From PoT sp049331405 (lineage in GTDB: Bacteria > Planctomycetota > Planctomycetia > Isosphaerales > Isosphaeraceae), in the NCBI RefSeq assembly GCF_049331405.1, contig NZ_CP186274.1:6820001-6884000 (forward strand): a stretch of 64,000 bases of DNA, given 5' to 3'. Of this stretch, positions 44,510 through 53,888 are shown in pieces. Every line of letters begins with the position of its first letter. The stretch's first letter is position 1. The notes beneath the pieces were generated by a model. The model ran no database searches. It was not told the origin of the DNA and worked only from the letters and a program-made list of their open reading frames with translations. The translations under genes and the position numbers were made by a program.

Positions 44510-45678
44510 ATGCAATGATACGAAAAATCCCGATCATGAAGCCCTCATTGGGAGAGGAAGAGGCCGTCGCGGCGCGCCGGGCCATCCTCTCCGGGTGGGT
44601 GACCCAGGGCCCCGAGGTCGCGGCCTTCGAGAAGGAGTTCGCCGAGTACGTCGGAGCACCGCACGCATGTGCGGTCTCCAACTGCACGACGGCATTGCAT
44701 CTCGCCCTGCACGCCCTCGGTGTCGGGGCCGGCGACGAGGTCGTCACGGTGAGCCATTCGTACATCGCCACGGCGAACGCCGTGCGCTATTGCGGGGCCA
44801 CGCCGGTCTTCGTCGACATCGACCCTCGGAACTACAACATCGACCCCTCGTTGATCGAGGGGGCTATCACCCCGAGGACGAAGGCGATCATGCCCGTCCA
44901 CCAGATCGGCCAACCCTGCGACATGAAGTCGATCATGGCCATCGCCCGACGTCGCAACCTGCCCGTCGTCGAAGACGCCGCCTGTGCGATCGGCTGCGAG
45001 GTCCTCGTCGACGACCAATGGAAGCGGATCGGCTGGCCGCACGGTACGGTCGCCTGCTTCTCCTTCCATCCTCGCAAGTTGCTCACCACCGGCGACGGGG
45101 GGATGCTAACCACGAAGGATCCGGAACTCGACCGCAAGTTCCGACTCCTCCGCCAGCACGGCATGAGCATCCCGGACACGACCCGGCATCATGCCAAGAC
45201 CGTCGTCTTCGAGGAATACCCGGTCGTCGGCTTCAACTACCGGATGACCGACATCCAGGCCGCCGTGGGGAGGGTCCAACTGGGCCGGATCCCCGACATG
45301 CTCGTCCGCAGGTTCGCCCTGGCGGCTCGCTACTCTCACGCCCTGATGGAAATCCCCGGCTTGGAATGCCCGTGCATCGACGAGGACGCACTGCCCAATT
45401 TCCAGTCGTATGCCGTGAGGGTCACGTCCGATTTCGGGATGAGCCGCGACGAACTCATGCAGGCACTCCTTGATCGAGGTATAAGCTCGCGCCGGGGGAT
45501 CATGAACGCCCACCAGGAGCCGGCTTATGCCAACGAGTCGCACGCCCCGCTGCCCCAATCCGAGGCGGCCAGGGACGAAGTCATCCTCTTGCCGCTCTAT
45601 GACTCCATGTCCGAGGACGATCAGGCTTACGTCATCGAGGCGCTCCATGAAATGAGCTGCCTTACCGAAGCCCGATGA
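44506..45678 (+). CDS. DegT/DnrJ/EryC1 sugar aminotransferase, second
   Basis: 390 aa. 'GWVTQGPEVAAFEKEFAEYV', 'AVSNCTTALHLAL', Asp in 'VVEDAACAIGCE', PLP Lys in 'FSFHPRKLLTTGDGG'. The H-P-R-K-L-L-T-T-G-D-G-G form is that of the PglE/PseC/ArnB-like 4-aminotransferases rather than the WbpE form of the 42351 gene, so the two act on different positions or sugars. It starts by ATGA overlap with the SDR. It probably forms a 4-amino-6-deoxy sugar for acetylation by the next enzyme. Confidence 0.93.
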   Translation: MNAMIRKIPIMKPSLGEEEAVAARRAILSGWVTQGPEVAAFEKEFAEYVGAPHACAVSNCTTALHLALHALGVGAGDEVVTVSHSYIATANAVRYCGATPVFVDIDPRNYNIDPSLIEGAITPRTKAIMPVHQIGQPCDMKSIMAIARRRNLPVVEDAACAIGCEVLVDDQWKRIGWPHGTVACFSFHPRKLLTTGDGGMLTTKDPELDRKFRLLRQHGMSIPDTTRHHAKTVVFEEYPVVGFNYRMTDIQAAVGRVQLGRIPDMLVRRFALAARYSHALMEIPGLECPCIDEDALPNFQSYAVRVTSDFGMSRDELMQALLDRGISSRRGIMNAHQEPAYANESHAPLPQSEAARDEVILLPLYDSMSEDDQAYVIEALHEMSCLTEAR

Positions 45679-45687
45679 GGGATCTCC

Positions 45688-46362
45688 ATGACCCGAGCTC
45701 TTGTGATCCTGGGAACCGGTGGAAGAGCTTATGAAATCCTCGACATCATCGAGGCGATCAATGCCAGGGAACCGAGCTGGAAGGTGCTCGGGTTTTTGGA
45801 CGATGCCAAGGCCCGCGGCAGCCGCCACCTCGGTTTCGAGGTTCTCGGCAGCCTGGGCGATGCCACGCGGCTCGATCCGTTCATGTGCGTGAATTCGATC
45901 GGCAGCGAGAAGAATTACATAGACCTCCCCGAGATCCTGGCCGCGACCAGGCTATTGCCGACCCGGTTCGCCACGCTCGTCCATCCGCTTGCCGCGGTCT
46001 CGAGCCGGGCAAGGCTGGGGCATGGTGTCGTGGTCAATCATGGCGTCTCCGTCAGCGGCGGGGTGCGGATCGGGCATCACGTGACGTTGAGCGCGGGCTG
46101 CGTGATCGGGCATGACTGCACGATCGAGGACTATTCGATCATGGCGCCTGGCTCGACCATCAGCGGGTTCGTGAATCTTGGGCGAGCGTGCTATCTCGGT
46201 GCTGGCTCCGTGGTACGTCAGCGTGTCAACGTCGGCGAGTTCGCTCTCGTCGGCATGGGGTCCGTGGTCCTGAAGTCAGTGAACTCCGGCGAAGTCGTCG
46301 TCGGCAATCCCGCACGTTTGTTGAGAAACATCAAGAACATCCGCCTGGCGAGGGAAGCCTAA
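45688..46362 (+). CDS. NeuD/PglD-family sugar O/N-acyltransferase
   Basis: 224 aa. N-terminal Rossmann-like half (~1-90) begins 'RALVILGTGGRAYEILDII', the nucleotide-sugar binding part of PglD/NeuD/PerB. The C-terminal half is a left-handed beta-helix ('LGHGVVVNHGVSVSGG', 'VRIGHHVTLSAGCVIGHDC', with active-site His), ending 'VVVGNPARLLR'. It acetylates the amino group made by the preceding aminotransferase. Nine bases after that gene. Confidence 0.92.
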   Translation: MTRALVILGTGGRAYEILDIIEAINAREPSWKVLGFLDDAKARGSRHLGFEVLGSLGDATRLDPFMCVNSIGSEKNYIDLPEILAATRLLPTRFATLVHPLAAVSSRARLGHGVVVNHGVSVSGGVRIGHHVTLSAGCVIGHDCTIEDYSIMAPGSTISGFVNLGRACYLGAGSVVRQRVNVGEFALVGMGSVVLKSVNSGEVVVGNPARLLRNIKNIRLAREA

Positions 46363-46363
46363 G

Positions 46364-47401
46364 ATGAGCCGGATCGACGTGATCATACCCTGTTATCAAT
46401 ATGGCCGATTCCTACGCCAATGCGTGGAAAGCGTCCTGTCGCAGTCGCACGAGGACCTGCGTGTCCTGATCATCGACGACGCCTCTAAAGACAAGACGGC
46501 CGAGGTTGCGGAAGCGCTAGTCGCCGAGGACCATCGCGTCACCTTCCGGCGGCATACGACCAACATCCGCCACATCGCCACATTCAATGAAGGGCTTGCC
46601 TGGGCCACCGGAGAATACACCGTCCTGATCTCGGCCGACGACATGCTGGCCCCCGGCTCGCTTGCCCGATCGGTTCGTTTGCTGGACGCCCACCCCGAGG
46701 TGGGTTTCGCCTACGGGCCTGCGATCGTCATCCAGACCGACGAGGATCTGCCGGAGGCGCGATCCTCTTCGAAGGAAGATCCCTGGAACATCCTCTCCGG
46801 CCCGGCCTTCATTGAATTGTGCTGCGATGCCGGCTCGAATCTCGTGTCCACCCCGACGGTGATGGTGCGGACGAGCCTCCAGCATCAACTCGGCGGCTAC
46901 AGGCCGGATCTCCCCCACTCGGCCGACATGGAGATGTGGATGAGGTTCGGGGCGCATGCCGCCGTCGGCCTCATCGACGCCGATCAAGCCTACTACCGGC
47001 TTCATGATAAAAACATGAGTCGTGGATATTTTAATGGAATGGATAACGCCCGCTTCGAGCCCGCCATCGCCGACCTGCGACAGCGGAAGGCCGCGTTCGA
47101 CGTCTTCTTCGAGACCCAGGCCGCGTTCATCGCCGATGTCGAGAGGCTCCGCAAGGATGCGGATCGGGGTTTGGCCTGGGAAGCATTCTGGGGGGCGAGT
47201 GCCGTCTTCGAGCAGGGCGGGATCTCCGGCTGCGATGCGATGCTCGAGTTCGCCCTCGAAATCGCCCCCGAGCTCGTGGCTGAGCCCGAGTGGTCCCGGA
47301 TGCGATTCAAACGACGACTGGGCCCTCGACTCTGGTCGACCCTCCGGCCCGTTGTCGGCTTCCTGCGGCCTCGCTCGAGCACGATGACCCAGTTGACGTA
47401 A
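46364..47401 (+). CDS. Family 2 glycosyltransferase (GT2) A
   Basis: 345 aa. GT-A fold: 'RIDVIIPCYQYGRFLRQCVE', 'VLIIDDASKDKTAEVAE', and 'TVLISADDML' with the D-x-D-like acidic pair. The C-terminal ~100 residues are helical with no membrane segment, so it is a cytoplasmic enzyme adding one sugar to the lipid-linked oligosaccharide. It starts one base after the NeuD/PglD-like stop. Donor and linkage unknown. Confidence 0.92.
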   Translation: MSRIDVIIPCYQYGRFLRQCVESVLSQSHEDLRVLIIDDASKDKTAEVAEALVAEDHRVTFRRHTTNIRHIATFNEGLAWATGEYTVLISADDMLAPGSLARSVRLLDAHPEVGFAYGPAIVIQTDEDLPEARSSSKEDPWNILSGPAFIELCCDAGSNLVSTPTVMVRTSLQHQLGGYRPDLPHSADMEMWMRFGAHAAVGLIDADQAYYRLHDKNMSRGYFNGMDNARFEPAIADLRQRKAAFDVFFETQAAFIADVERLRKDADRGLAWEAFWGASAVFEQGGISGCDAMLEFALEIAPELVAEPEWSRMRFKRRLGPRLWSTLRPVVGFLRPRSSTMTQLT

Positions 47402-47442
47402 TCGCCCTTTCCCGTCGAATCACCCATTCCACGAAGGTCACC

Positions 47443-48699
47443 ATGGACGCAGCAATTTCCGTCGAAGGAGTGTCCAAGCGATACCGCCTTGGTGCTCGTC
47501 GCGATGCCGCTTACGGCACTTTGCGAGAGACGATCGCCAACGCCGTCGCCGGGCCGATCAATAACCTGCGCCGTTCGGCGTCACGCACTCGGACACCGAG
47601 CTCCGATACGGCGCAGGAGATCCTCTGGGCACTCAAGGACGTCTCGTTCCAGATCAATCCGGGAGAAGCGGTCGGGATCGTGGGCCGCAACGGCGCGGGC
47701 AAGTCGACCTTGCTGAAGATCCTCAGCCGGATCACGGCGCCGACGGAAGGCTGCGTCAAGATACGCGGACGCGTGGGGAGCCTCCTCGAGGTCGGCACCG
47801 GGTTCCACCCCGAATTGACCGGCCGCGAAAACGTCTTCCTGAACGGTGCAATCATCGGCATGAGCCGTTATGAGATCCTCCGCAAATTCGAGGAGATCGT
47901 CGAGTTTGCCGAGATCGGGCGATTCATCGATACGCCGGTCAAGCGTTATTCGAGCGGCATGTACATTCGCCTTGCGTTCGCGGTCGCGGCCCACATGAAG
48001 CCGGATATCCTGCTCGTCGACGAGGTCCTCTCGGTGGGCGACCTCGCCTTCCAGCGCAAGTGCATGGACCACGCCAAACGCCTGCTCGAGGAGAAGGCCA
48101 CGCTCCTGTTCGTCTCGCACAACATGTTCGCCATCAAGGCCATGTGCGACCGTTCCATCTACCTCTCCAGCGGGGCCGTCGCCCTCGACGGGACCACCGA
48201 AGAGGTCACCCGGCTCTACGACCAGGAAGGCCGGCTCGACATGGTCTCCTGGGCGACGGGCATGGTCGGATCGGATCCCACCAAGTGCCCTATCTATATC
48301 AAGGAGTTCGAACTTCTGGATGAATCTGGCGGGTCTCGGACCCTCTTCGAGCACGGGGAACGCATGCGGATCCGCTTGCACTACGATGCCCGCGTGCCGC
48401 TGACGAACCCCAATTTCAGCCTCGGGATCGTGCGATCCGACAACGTCTCCTGTTGCAACTTCAACACCTCCATGGATGGCTTCTCCACGTCGAAGATCTC
48501 CGGCGAAGGGGTCATCGAAGTCCTCCTGCCCCCGATCAGCCTGGTGGCAGATCTCTATTCCATCCAGGTGCTGGTCTGGGACGCCACCTTCCAAAGGCTG
48601 CATTGCGCGCAGATGGGTAAGAACTTTCATGTGAGCCATCCGCTCCTGAACACGGAGTTCGGGGTCTTTCACGAGCCGGCGGAGTGGTGTTGGGGCTGA
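47443..48699 (+). CDS. ABC polysaccharide exporter ATPase with C-terminal glycan-binding domain (Wzt-like)
   Basis: 418 aa from the ATG at 47443 (AAGG 5 nt upstream). Walker A 'GRNGAGKSTLLK', signature 'YSSGMYIRLAFAVA', Walker B 'DILLVDEVLSVGD', H-loop 'FVSHNM'. Residues ~265-418 form a beta-sandwich like the C-terminal carbohydrate-binding domain of E. coli O9a Wzt, which recognises a chain-terminating group. An extra ~35-residue insertion (NLRRSASRTRTPSSDTAQ) precedes the first strand of the ATPase core, as in other Wzt/TagH proteins. Pairs with the permease at 39887. Confidence 0.95.
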   Translation: MDAAISVEGVSKRYRLGARRDAAYGTLRETIANAVAGPINNLRRSASRTRTPSSDTAQEILWALKDVSFQINPGEAVGIVGRNGAGKSTLLKILSRITAPTEGCVKIRGRVGSLLEVGTGFHPELTGRENVFLNGAIIGMSRYEILRKFEEIVEFAEIGRFIDTPVKRYSSGMYIRLAFAVAAHMKPDILLVDEVLSVGDLAFQRKCMDHAKRLLEEKATLLFVSHNMFAIKAMCDRSIYLSSGAVALDGTTEEVTRLYDQEGRLDMVSWATGMVGSDPTKCPIYIKEFELLDESGGSRTLFEHGERMRIRLHYDARVPLTNPNFSLGIVRSDNVSCCNFNTSMDGFSTSKISGEGVIEVLLPPISLVADLYSIQVLVWDATFQRLHCAQMGKNFHVSHPLLNTEFGVFHEPAEWCWG

Positions 48700-48782
48700 G
48701 GGTTCGTGGGGGTGACCCTGCTGCGGACGGGTTGCCGGAATCGAGCGGACTTCCAAATCACCCACTCTGATCGAGGAGTTGC

Positions 48783-49823
48783 ATGATGACCCCCATCTCG
48801 ATCGCCATCGCCACTTACAATCGGGCCGACGATCTCGCCCGTACGCTCGGCGGGATCGAGGCGCTCGAGTTCGACGACCTCGACGACGTTGAAATCCTGG
48901 TCATCGACAACAATTCTTCGGACGCGACGCGGGACGTCTCGGAGCTTTTCGAGCGGCGGTTCCAGGGCCATTTCCGCTACGTCCTCGAATCTCGCCAGGG
49001 CCTGAGTCAGGCCCGGAATCGGGCCGTGGCCGAGGCTCGGTTCGGGGTCATCGCCTTCCTCGATGATGACGTCGACCTCGATCCAGGCTGGCTGCGTAAC
49101 CTCGCCTCGGCCTATGAGAGTGGCGATTACGCGGCCGTGGGGGGCCGGGCCTACCTGAGTTATCCCAGGTCGAGGCCACACTGGCTGGGCGAACGCGACG
49201 AGGGTTACCTGACGAAGATTGAGCTGGGCCCTGATAGGCTCCACGCCAACCCCGACGAATTGTTCGGCGTGAACCTGAGCCTCAGGAAGGAATGGATCGA
49301 ACGAGTCGGAGGGTTCCGGGTCGACCTGGGCCGCATCGGGTCCTGCCTCATCGGCAGCGAAGAGACCGACTTGCTCGAGCGCATCGCCCGGGCGGGCGGA
49401 GACCTGCTTTACGAGCCATCGGCTGTCGTCGCGCACCGCGTTCCGCAGAATCGCCTGCGTCGCCGCTGGTTCTGGTCGCGCAGCTATTGGGGACATCGCG
49501 GCGAGGCACGCCGATCGCCGTCGCGCGAAGTCTCGCTCTACGAAATGGCGAGGAAGAGCTGGCACGTCACGCTGGCGGCCTGGGGCCTGACTCGGACCCT
49601 GGTCCGTCGCAGCCCCTGGGGCGAGGAAGTTTTCCACGAGATCGTCGTACTCTCGGCTCGTATTGGGACATGGGTCGGCCTCGTGATGCGACTGATGTCG
49701 CGGCGAGACCAGACGCGAATCATCCTCGACGATGAGGCCGAGGATGATTCATCCGCCGATGCAGGACAGGTGCCCTGCTGCGTCGAATGCTCGGGATCTC
49801 AACGATCAATATGTAAGGGTTGA
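48783..49823 (+). CDS. Family 2 glycosyltransferase (GT2) B
   Basis: 346 aa; two adjacent ATGs (48783, 48786) follow GAGGAG. 'PISIAIATYNRADDLARTL', 'ILVIDNNSSDAT', 'QGLSQARNRAVAEARFGVIA', then 'FLDDDVDLDPGWL' with the D-D-D metal/nucleotide motif. The form resembles hormogonium/exopolysaccharide rhamnosyl- or glucuronosyl-type GT2s. The C-terminus has one weak hydrophobic stretch. Substrate not assignable. Confidence 0.92.
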   Translation: MMTPISIAIATYNRADDLARTLGGIEALEFDDLDDVEILVIDNNSSDATRDVSELFERRFQGHFRYVLESRQGLSQARNRAVAEARFGVIAFLDDDVDLDPGWLRNLASAYESGDYAAVGGRAYLSYPRSRPHWLGERDEGYLTKIELGPDRLHANPDELFGVNLSLRKEWIERVGGFRVDLGRIGSCLIGSEETDLLERIARAGGDLLYEPSAVVAHRVPQNRLRRRWFWSRSYWGHRGEARRSPSREVSLYEMARKSWHVTLAAWGLTRTLVRRSPWGEEVFHEIVVLSARIGTWVGLVMRLMSRRDQTRIILDDEAEDDSSADAGQVPCCVECSGSQRSICKG

Positions 49824-49826
49824 GCG

Positions 49827-50468
49827 ATGTTCAATTGCCTCCGTCAGGACATCTGGCGCTGCGGGGACACGGCGTATGTCCGGGCCCGGGAGATCGCTCT
49901 CACCCCCGCGATGTGGGCGGTGATCGGCTATCGATTCCGTCGGTGGCTGTACACGGCCTCGATGCCGAGGCCGATCCGCGTCATTCTCAACGTCCTGGCT
50001 GTGCTCGTGCAGACCTCAACCCAGATCGCAACGAACATCGAGTTGCCCAGCTCAACCGAGATCGGGCCCGGTTTGTACCTGCCCCATACGGGTTACATCG
50101 TGGTCTCGTCCCGAGCGATCATCGGGAGCAACTGCACGCTGACGCAGGGGGTCACGATCGGCCATGGCGGTGGAGGCCGAGGTTCGCGGCATGGCGTCCC
50201 GACGCTAGGTGATCGCGTCTACGTCGGCCCCGGCGCGGCCATCATCGGTCCGGTCACCATAGGCTCCGATGCGCTCATCGGGGCCGGGGCCATCGTCACT
50301 CGCTCCATCCCCCCACGTGGCGTGGCGGTGGGGAATCCGGCGAGGGTCATCTCCGATCGCGGGTCATTCGACCTGATCGAATATCCGGGGATGGAGACCG
50401 ATCCCGATCGCCTCGTCGCCCTCTCGTGTACCCGGTCGGAACCGTCGGGTTGTGCGGCGATCGTGTGA
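49827..50468 (+). CDS. Serine acetyltransferase-like sugar acetyltransferase A
   Basis: 213 aa. Helical N-terminus, then a left-handed beta-helix: 'STEIGPGLYLPHTGYIVVSS', 'AIIGSNCTLTQGVTIGHGGG', 'PTLGDRVYVGPGAAIIGP', 'VTIGSDALIGAGAIVT'. The 'H-T-G-Y-I-V' and 'Q-G-V-T-I-G' pieces are CysE-like, but the N-terminal domain of true CysE is missing and the context is glycan synthesis, so it probably O-acetylates a sugar. Three bases after GT2 B. Confidence 0.88.
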   Translation: MFNCLRQDIWRCGDTAYVRAREIALTPAMWAVIGYRFRRWLYTASMPRPIRVILNVLAVLVQTSTQIATNIELPSSTEIGPGLYLPHTGYIVVSSRAIIGSNCTLTQGVTIGHGGGGRGSRHGVPTLGDRVYVGPGAAIIGPVTIGSDALIGAGAIVTRSIPPRGVAVGNPARVISDRGSFDLIEYPGMETDPDRLVALSCTRSEPSGCAAIV

Positions 50469-50517
50469 ATGGCCAAAAATGTGATCCGTCTTTAAATCAA
50501 CAAGCAGGAGGGACCAC

Positions 50518-51435
50518 GTGACCAAGCCCCTCGTCAGTGTGATCATCCCGGCGTATCGGGCCGCGGGGACGATTGGCCGGGCCATCGAGAGCCTGCTCGC
50601 CCAGACACGACAGCCGGACGAGATCGTCGTTGTCGACGACGGCAGCCCCGACGACATCGCCTTGGCATTAGAGCCCTTTGCCGAGAACGTGCGTCTCATC
50701 TGCACGATGAACCAGGGGGCGGCGATGGCCAGGAACGTGGGCATCGAGGCCTCGCGCGGCGATCTCCTGGCCTTCCTCGACGCTGACGATTACTGGGAGC
50801 CGCGCAAACTTGAGAGGCAACTGCAGGTGATGAGCGACCACCCCGAGGTCGGGCTCGTCGCGAGTCGTTTCTACTCCCAGCCTCCCGGCGGGGACCGCGT
50901 CCTGCGACCCGCAGGCCATGAGCAACTCTATGGGCGTGTGTTGAGTGCCAGGGGATGTGCGGTGTTTGACGTCATGGCGGAGATCTGGACCACCACGGTC
51001 CTCGTCCGTCGCGACGTCCTGGGCACGAATCGGTTCCTCGCCGGGTTTGAGCCGGCCGAAGACCGCGACCTCTGGATCCGCCTCGTCGACGAGTCCCCAG
51101 TTTATCTCGACCCGGAGCCTGCGGCGACCTGGGTGCTCGAGCCCGACTCACTCTCTCGAGGCAACATCGATCGCGACTGCGGCAACATGCTTCGCGTCGT
51201 CCGACGCCATCGTGCCTTGCTCGACCGCGCGGGACTTCGAAGTTGGGAGTCGTACGTTTTCCGTCGATGGGCGGCCGGTCACCTTGGCCAGGGGCATCCC
51301 AGGGAAGCCATCCTGCCGGCCTGGGAGCGGCTCCGTCGCCAGCCATCCTCGCTGGAGGCGTGGTGGATCGCCGCGAAGTCTCTCGCCACGTCGATGCGGC
51401 CCGCCCAAATCATCGGGCTTGCGGCCGAAGGCTGA
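50518..51435 (+). CDS. Family 2 glycosyltransferase (GT2) C
   Basis: 305 aa from a GTG at 50518 preceded by AGGAGGGA, which decides the start. 'LVSVIIPAYRAAGTIGRAIE', 'IVVVDDGSPDD', 'QGAAMARNVGIEASRGDLLA', 'FLDADDYWEP' with the D-A-D-D metal motif. Single GT-A domain with a helical tail, cytoplasmic. Donor unknown. Confidence 0.93.
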   Translation: MTKPLVSVIIPAYRAAGTIGRAIESLLAQTRQPDEIVVVDDGSPDDIALALEPFAENVRLICTMNQGAAMARNVGIEASRGDLLAFLDADDYWEPRKLERQLQVMSDHPEVGLVASRFYSQPPGGDRVLRPAGHEQLYGRVLSARGCAVFDVMAEIWTTTVLVRRDVLGTNRFLAGFEPAEDRDLWIRLVDESPVYLDPEPAATWVLEPDSLSRGNIDRDCGNMLRVVRRHRALLDRAGLRSWESYVFRRWAAGHLGQGHPREAILPAWERLRRQPSSLEAWWIAAKSLATSMRPAQIIGLAAEG

Positions 51436-51471
51436 GCCCCTTCCAACACCGCTCATAGATTGGGAATCGGC

Positions 51472-52614
51472 ATGACGAAGAACCTGAAAGTCACCCATGT
51501 CGTCCTCTCCCTCGAGTGCGGGGGATTGGAGCGAATCGTACTCGACCTGGCACGAACCGGGCCGAAGCTCGGGCAGGAAGTCTCGGTGATTTGCATGGAG
51601 CGCCGAGGCAAGCTGGCCGATCAGGTCGAGGAGGCCGGAGCCACCGTCCTCTGCCTGGACAAGCCCCCGGGCCGCGATCCGGAGATGGTCGGGAAGGTCC
51701 GCGAGGCGCTCCGACAGCTCAAGCCCAACGTGGTCCACACCCACCAGATCGGCCCCCTGCTCTACGCCGGCCCCGCTGCGCAGGCCGAGAATGTGCCGTT
51801 GGTCGTGCATACCGAACATATTAACCAGCTTGCCAAGCATCGGTCGCTCAGTCGGCGATTGCGGTTGCGAATCCTCTGGTGGCTCGCCGGCAGGCGATCC
51901 GCCCGATTTTTCTGCGTCTCGGACGACATCGCCGCCGCGGTCCACACTCACGGATTCCTGCCGAAGCGCAAGATCCACGTCGTCCTCAACGGCATCGACA
52001 CCGCGCAGTTTCGCCGGAAGTCGAGGGAGGCCAATCCGGTGCGGTCCGAGCTTGGGATTCCCCCGGGCGCTCCCCTCCTCGGCACCGTGGGCCGACTCAA
52101 TGAAGTGAAATGCCAGGACCTGCTCGTTCGTTCATTCCAGCGAATATTGAAGGATGTCCCCGAGGCCCACTTGCTCCTCGTGGGCGATGGACCCATGTGG
52201 GCGGAGCTTCATGAGCTGGCCGATCGCCTGGAGATTAGCGACCGTGTGCATTTCGCGGGCTATCAGGCCGAACCTGAGAGATTCCTGAAGGCCATGGACG
52301 TCTTCGTCCTCCCAAGCCGTGCCGAGGGCCTCCCCCTCGCGATCCTCGAAGCCTGGGCTGTCGGCCTGCCTGTCATCGCCACGCGTGTCGGGGGCATCCC
52401 TCGGCTCCTCGATGAAGGTCGAGACGGGATCCTGATCGATCCAAACGACGAGCAGGCATTGACGTCATCGCTGCTCGCGGTCCTCTCCGACCCTGAGCAC
52501 GCACGGAAGCTCGGCGAAGCGGGACGACGACGGGCCGAGGCCGACTTCGACACGTGCAGGATGGCGACGGATTACCAGACGCATTACCTCCAACTCCTCA
52601 CCCCCGGGAACTAG
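51472..52614 (+). CDS. Family 4 glycosyltransferase (GT4) A
   Basis: 380 aa from the ATG at 51472. GT-B fold: N-terminal 'THVVLSLECGGLERIVLDLA' (Gly-rich acceptor loop), 'VHTHQIGPLLYAG', C-terminal 'LGTVGRLNEVKCQDLLVRSF' and the E-x7-E donor motif in 'AEGLPLAILEAWAVGLPVIA'. It retains configuration at the transferred sugar. Seven bases before the next GT4. Confidence 0.94.
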   Translation: MTKNLKVTHVVLSLECGGLERIVLDLARTGPKLGQEVSVICMERRGKLADQVEEAGATVLCLDKPPGRDPEMVGKVREALRQLKPNVVHTHQIGPLLYAGPAAQAENVPLVVHTEHINQLAKHRSLSRRLRLRILWWLAGRRSARFFCVSDDIAAAVHTHGFLPKRKIHVVLNGIDTAQFRRKSREANPVRSELGIPPGAPLLGTVGRLNEVKCQDLLVRSFQRILKDVPEAHLLLVGDGPMWAELHELADRLEISDRVHFAGYQAEPERFLKAMDVFVLPSRAEGLPLAILEAWAVGLPVIATRVGGIPRLLDEGRDGILIDPNDEQALTSSLLAVLSDPEHARKLGEAGRRRAEADFDTCRMATDYQTHYLQLLTPGN

Positions 52615-52621
52615 AGCCGCG

Positions 52622-53818
52622 ATGCGAATCCTAGCTCTCACGAACCTGTATCCGAATCCCTATCAGCCGCATCGCGCCTCTTTCAATCGCCAGCACCTGC
52701 GACTGCTGGCGGAACGTCATGCGGTCCGGGTCATCGCCCCGATCTCCTGGACGGACGAGTTCGTCGAACGCCGGCGCGTGGGTGACCGCCTCGGCGGGGT
52801 TAGGAGCGTGCAGGCCGACGGCATGACCATAGACCATCCCCGATATGTGTTCACGCCCAAGGTGCTGCGAGGCCACTACGGTAAGTTCTACCTCCGATCG
52901 GTGCGCCGGGCCTTCGAGCATGCCGTCGACAAATTCAGTCCCGACATCGTCTATACCCCGTGGGCGTACCCCGACGGCTGGGCTGCGGTCGAACTCGGCA
53001 GTCGCTTCGGCATCCCGGTCGTCATCAAGGTCCACGGCTCGGACGTGCTACTCCTCGAGCAGAACCCGAGCCGTCGCGAGCCGACCGCCGAGGCCTTACG
53101 AGGTGCCAACGCCATCGTGGCTGTGAGCCAGGACCTCGCGAAGAAAGTCGTCGCCCTGAGCCGTTCGCCCGAACGCGTTCACGTCGTCTACGACGGCGCC
53201 GATACGCGACTCTTCCAGCCCGGCTCGGCCGAAGACGCCCGGACCCGGCTTGGCCTCGATCCCAAGATGCCGGTCATCCTCTCGGTCGGCAATCTCGTGC
53301 CGGTCAAGGGTCAAGACGTGTTGATTGATGCGTGCTCACGCCTGGCCAGGAACGGCGCACGCTTCCACGCGTACCTGATCGGCCAGGGACCCTTGAGGGC
53401 CAAGCTGGAGAAGCAGGTGGCCCGACTCGGGATCGGTCACTGCTTCAAGCTGCTGGGAGCCCTGCCCCACGCCCAGTTGCCCGACTGGTTCCGCGCCGCG
53501 AGCGTCTTCTGCCTGCCCAGCCACTCCGAAGGGGTCCCGAACGTCCTCCTGGAATCGGCCGCCTGCAAGACCCCATTCGTCGCGAGCCGGGTGGGTGGGA
53601 TCCCCGAGATCACCGACTTCGACTCGTGCCGTCTGGTCCCGCCGTCGGACTCCGACGCGTTGGCGAAGTCCCTCCGGCCATACCTCACGATCCCCGAGAA
53701 TCGCAGTCGGTTCGACTCCCTGACCGTTAAAGACATTGCGGATACGGCCTTGGATCTCGAGCAACTCTTCATGCAGACGATCCGGGACCATGAGCGTTTC
53801 CTGGTCGGCTCGAACTGA
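52622..53818 (+). CDS. Family 4 glycosyltransferase (GT4) B
   Basis: 398 aa GT-B enzyme. 'MRILALTNLYPNPYQPHRAS', 'VIKVHGSDVLLL', 'VIAVSQDLAKKV'-like helix (IVAVSQDLAKKV), 'ILSVGNLVPVKGQDVLIDAC', donor motif in 'SEGVPNVLLESAACKTPFVA'. The N-P-x-x-P opening is typical of EPS-cluster GT4s. Only 7 bp separate it from GT4 A. Confidence 0.94.
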   Translation: MRILALTNLYPNPYQPHRASFNRQHLRLLAERHAVRVIAPISWTDEFVERRRVGDRLGGVRSVQADGMTIDHPRYVFTPKVLRGHYGKFYLRSVRRAFEHAVDKFSPDIVYTPWAYPDGWAAVELGSRFGIPVVIKVHGSDVLLLEQNPSRREPTAEALRGANAIVAVSQDLAKKVVALSRSPERVHVVYDGADTRLFQPGSAEDARTRLGLDPKMPVILSVGNLVPVKGQDVLIDACSRLARNGARFHAYLIGQGPLRAKLEKQVARLGIGHCFKLLGALPHAQLPDWFRAASVFCLPSHSEGVPNVLLESAACKTPFVASRVGGIPEITDFDSCRLVPPSDSDALAKSLRPYLTIPENRSRFDSLTVKDIADTALDLEQLFMQTIRDHERFLVGSN

Positions 53819-53888
53819 AACGAACCGAACCCGGGGTCGTGGCCATCATCCGACATCATCCGTCGTCTCAGCTACCAAGAGTACCGAC

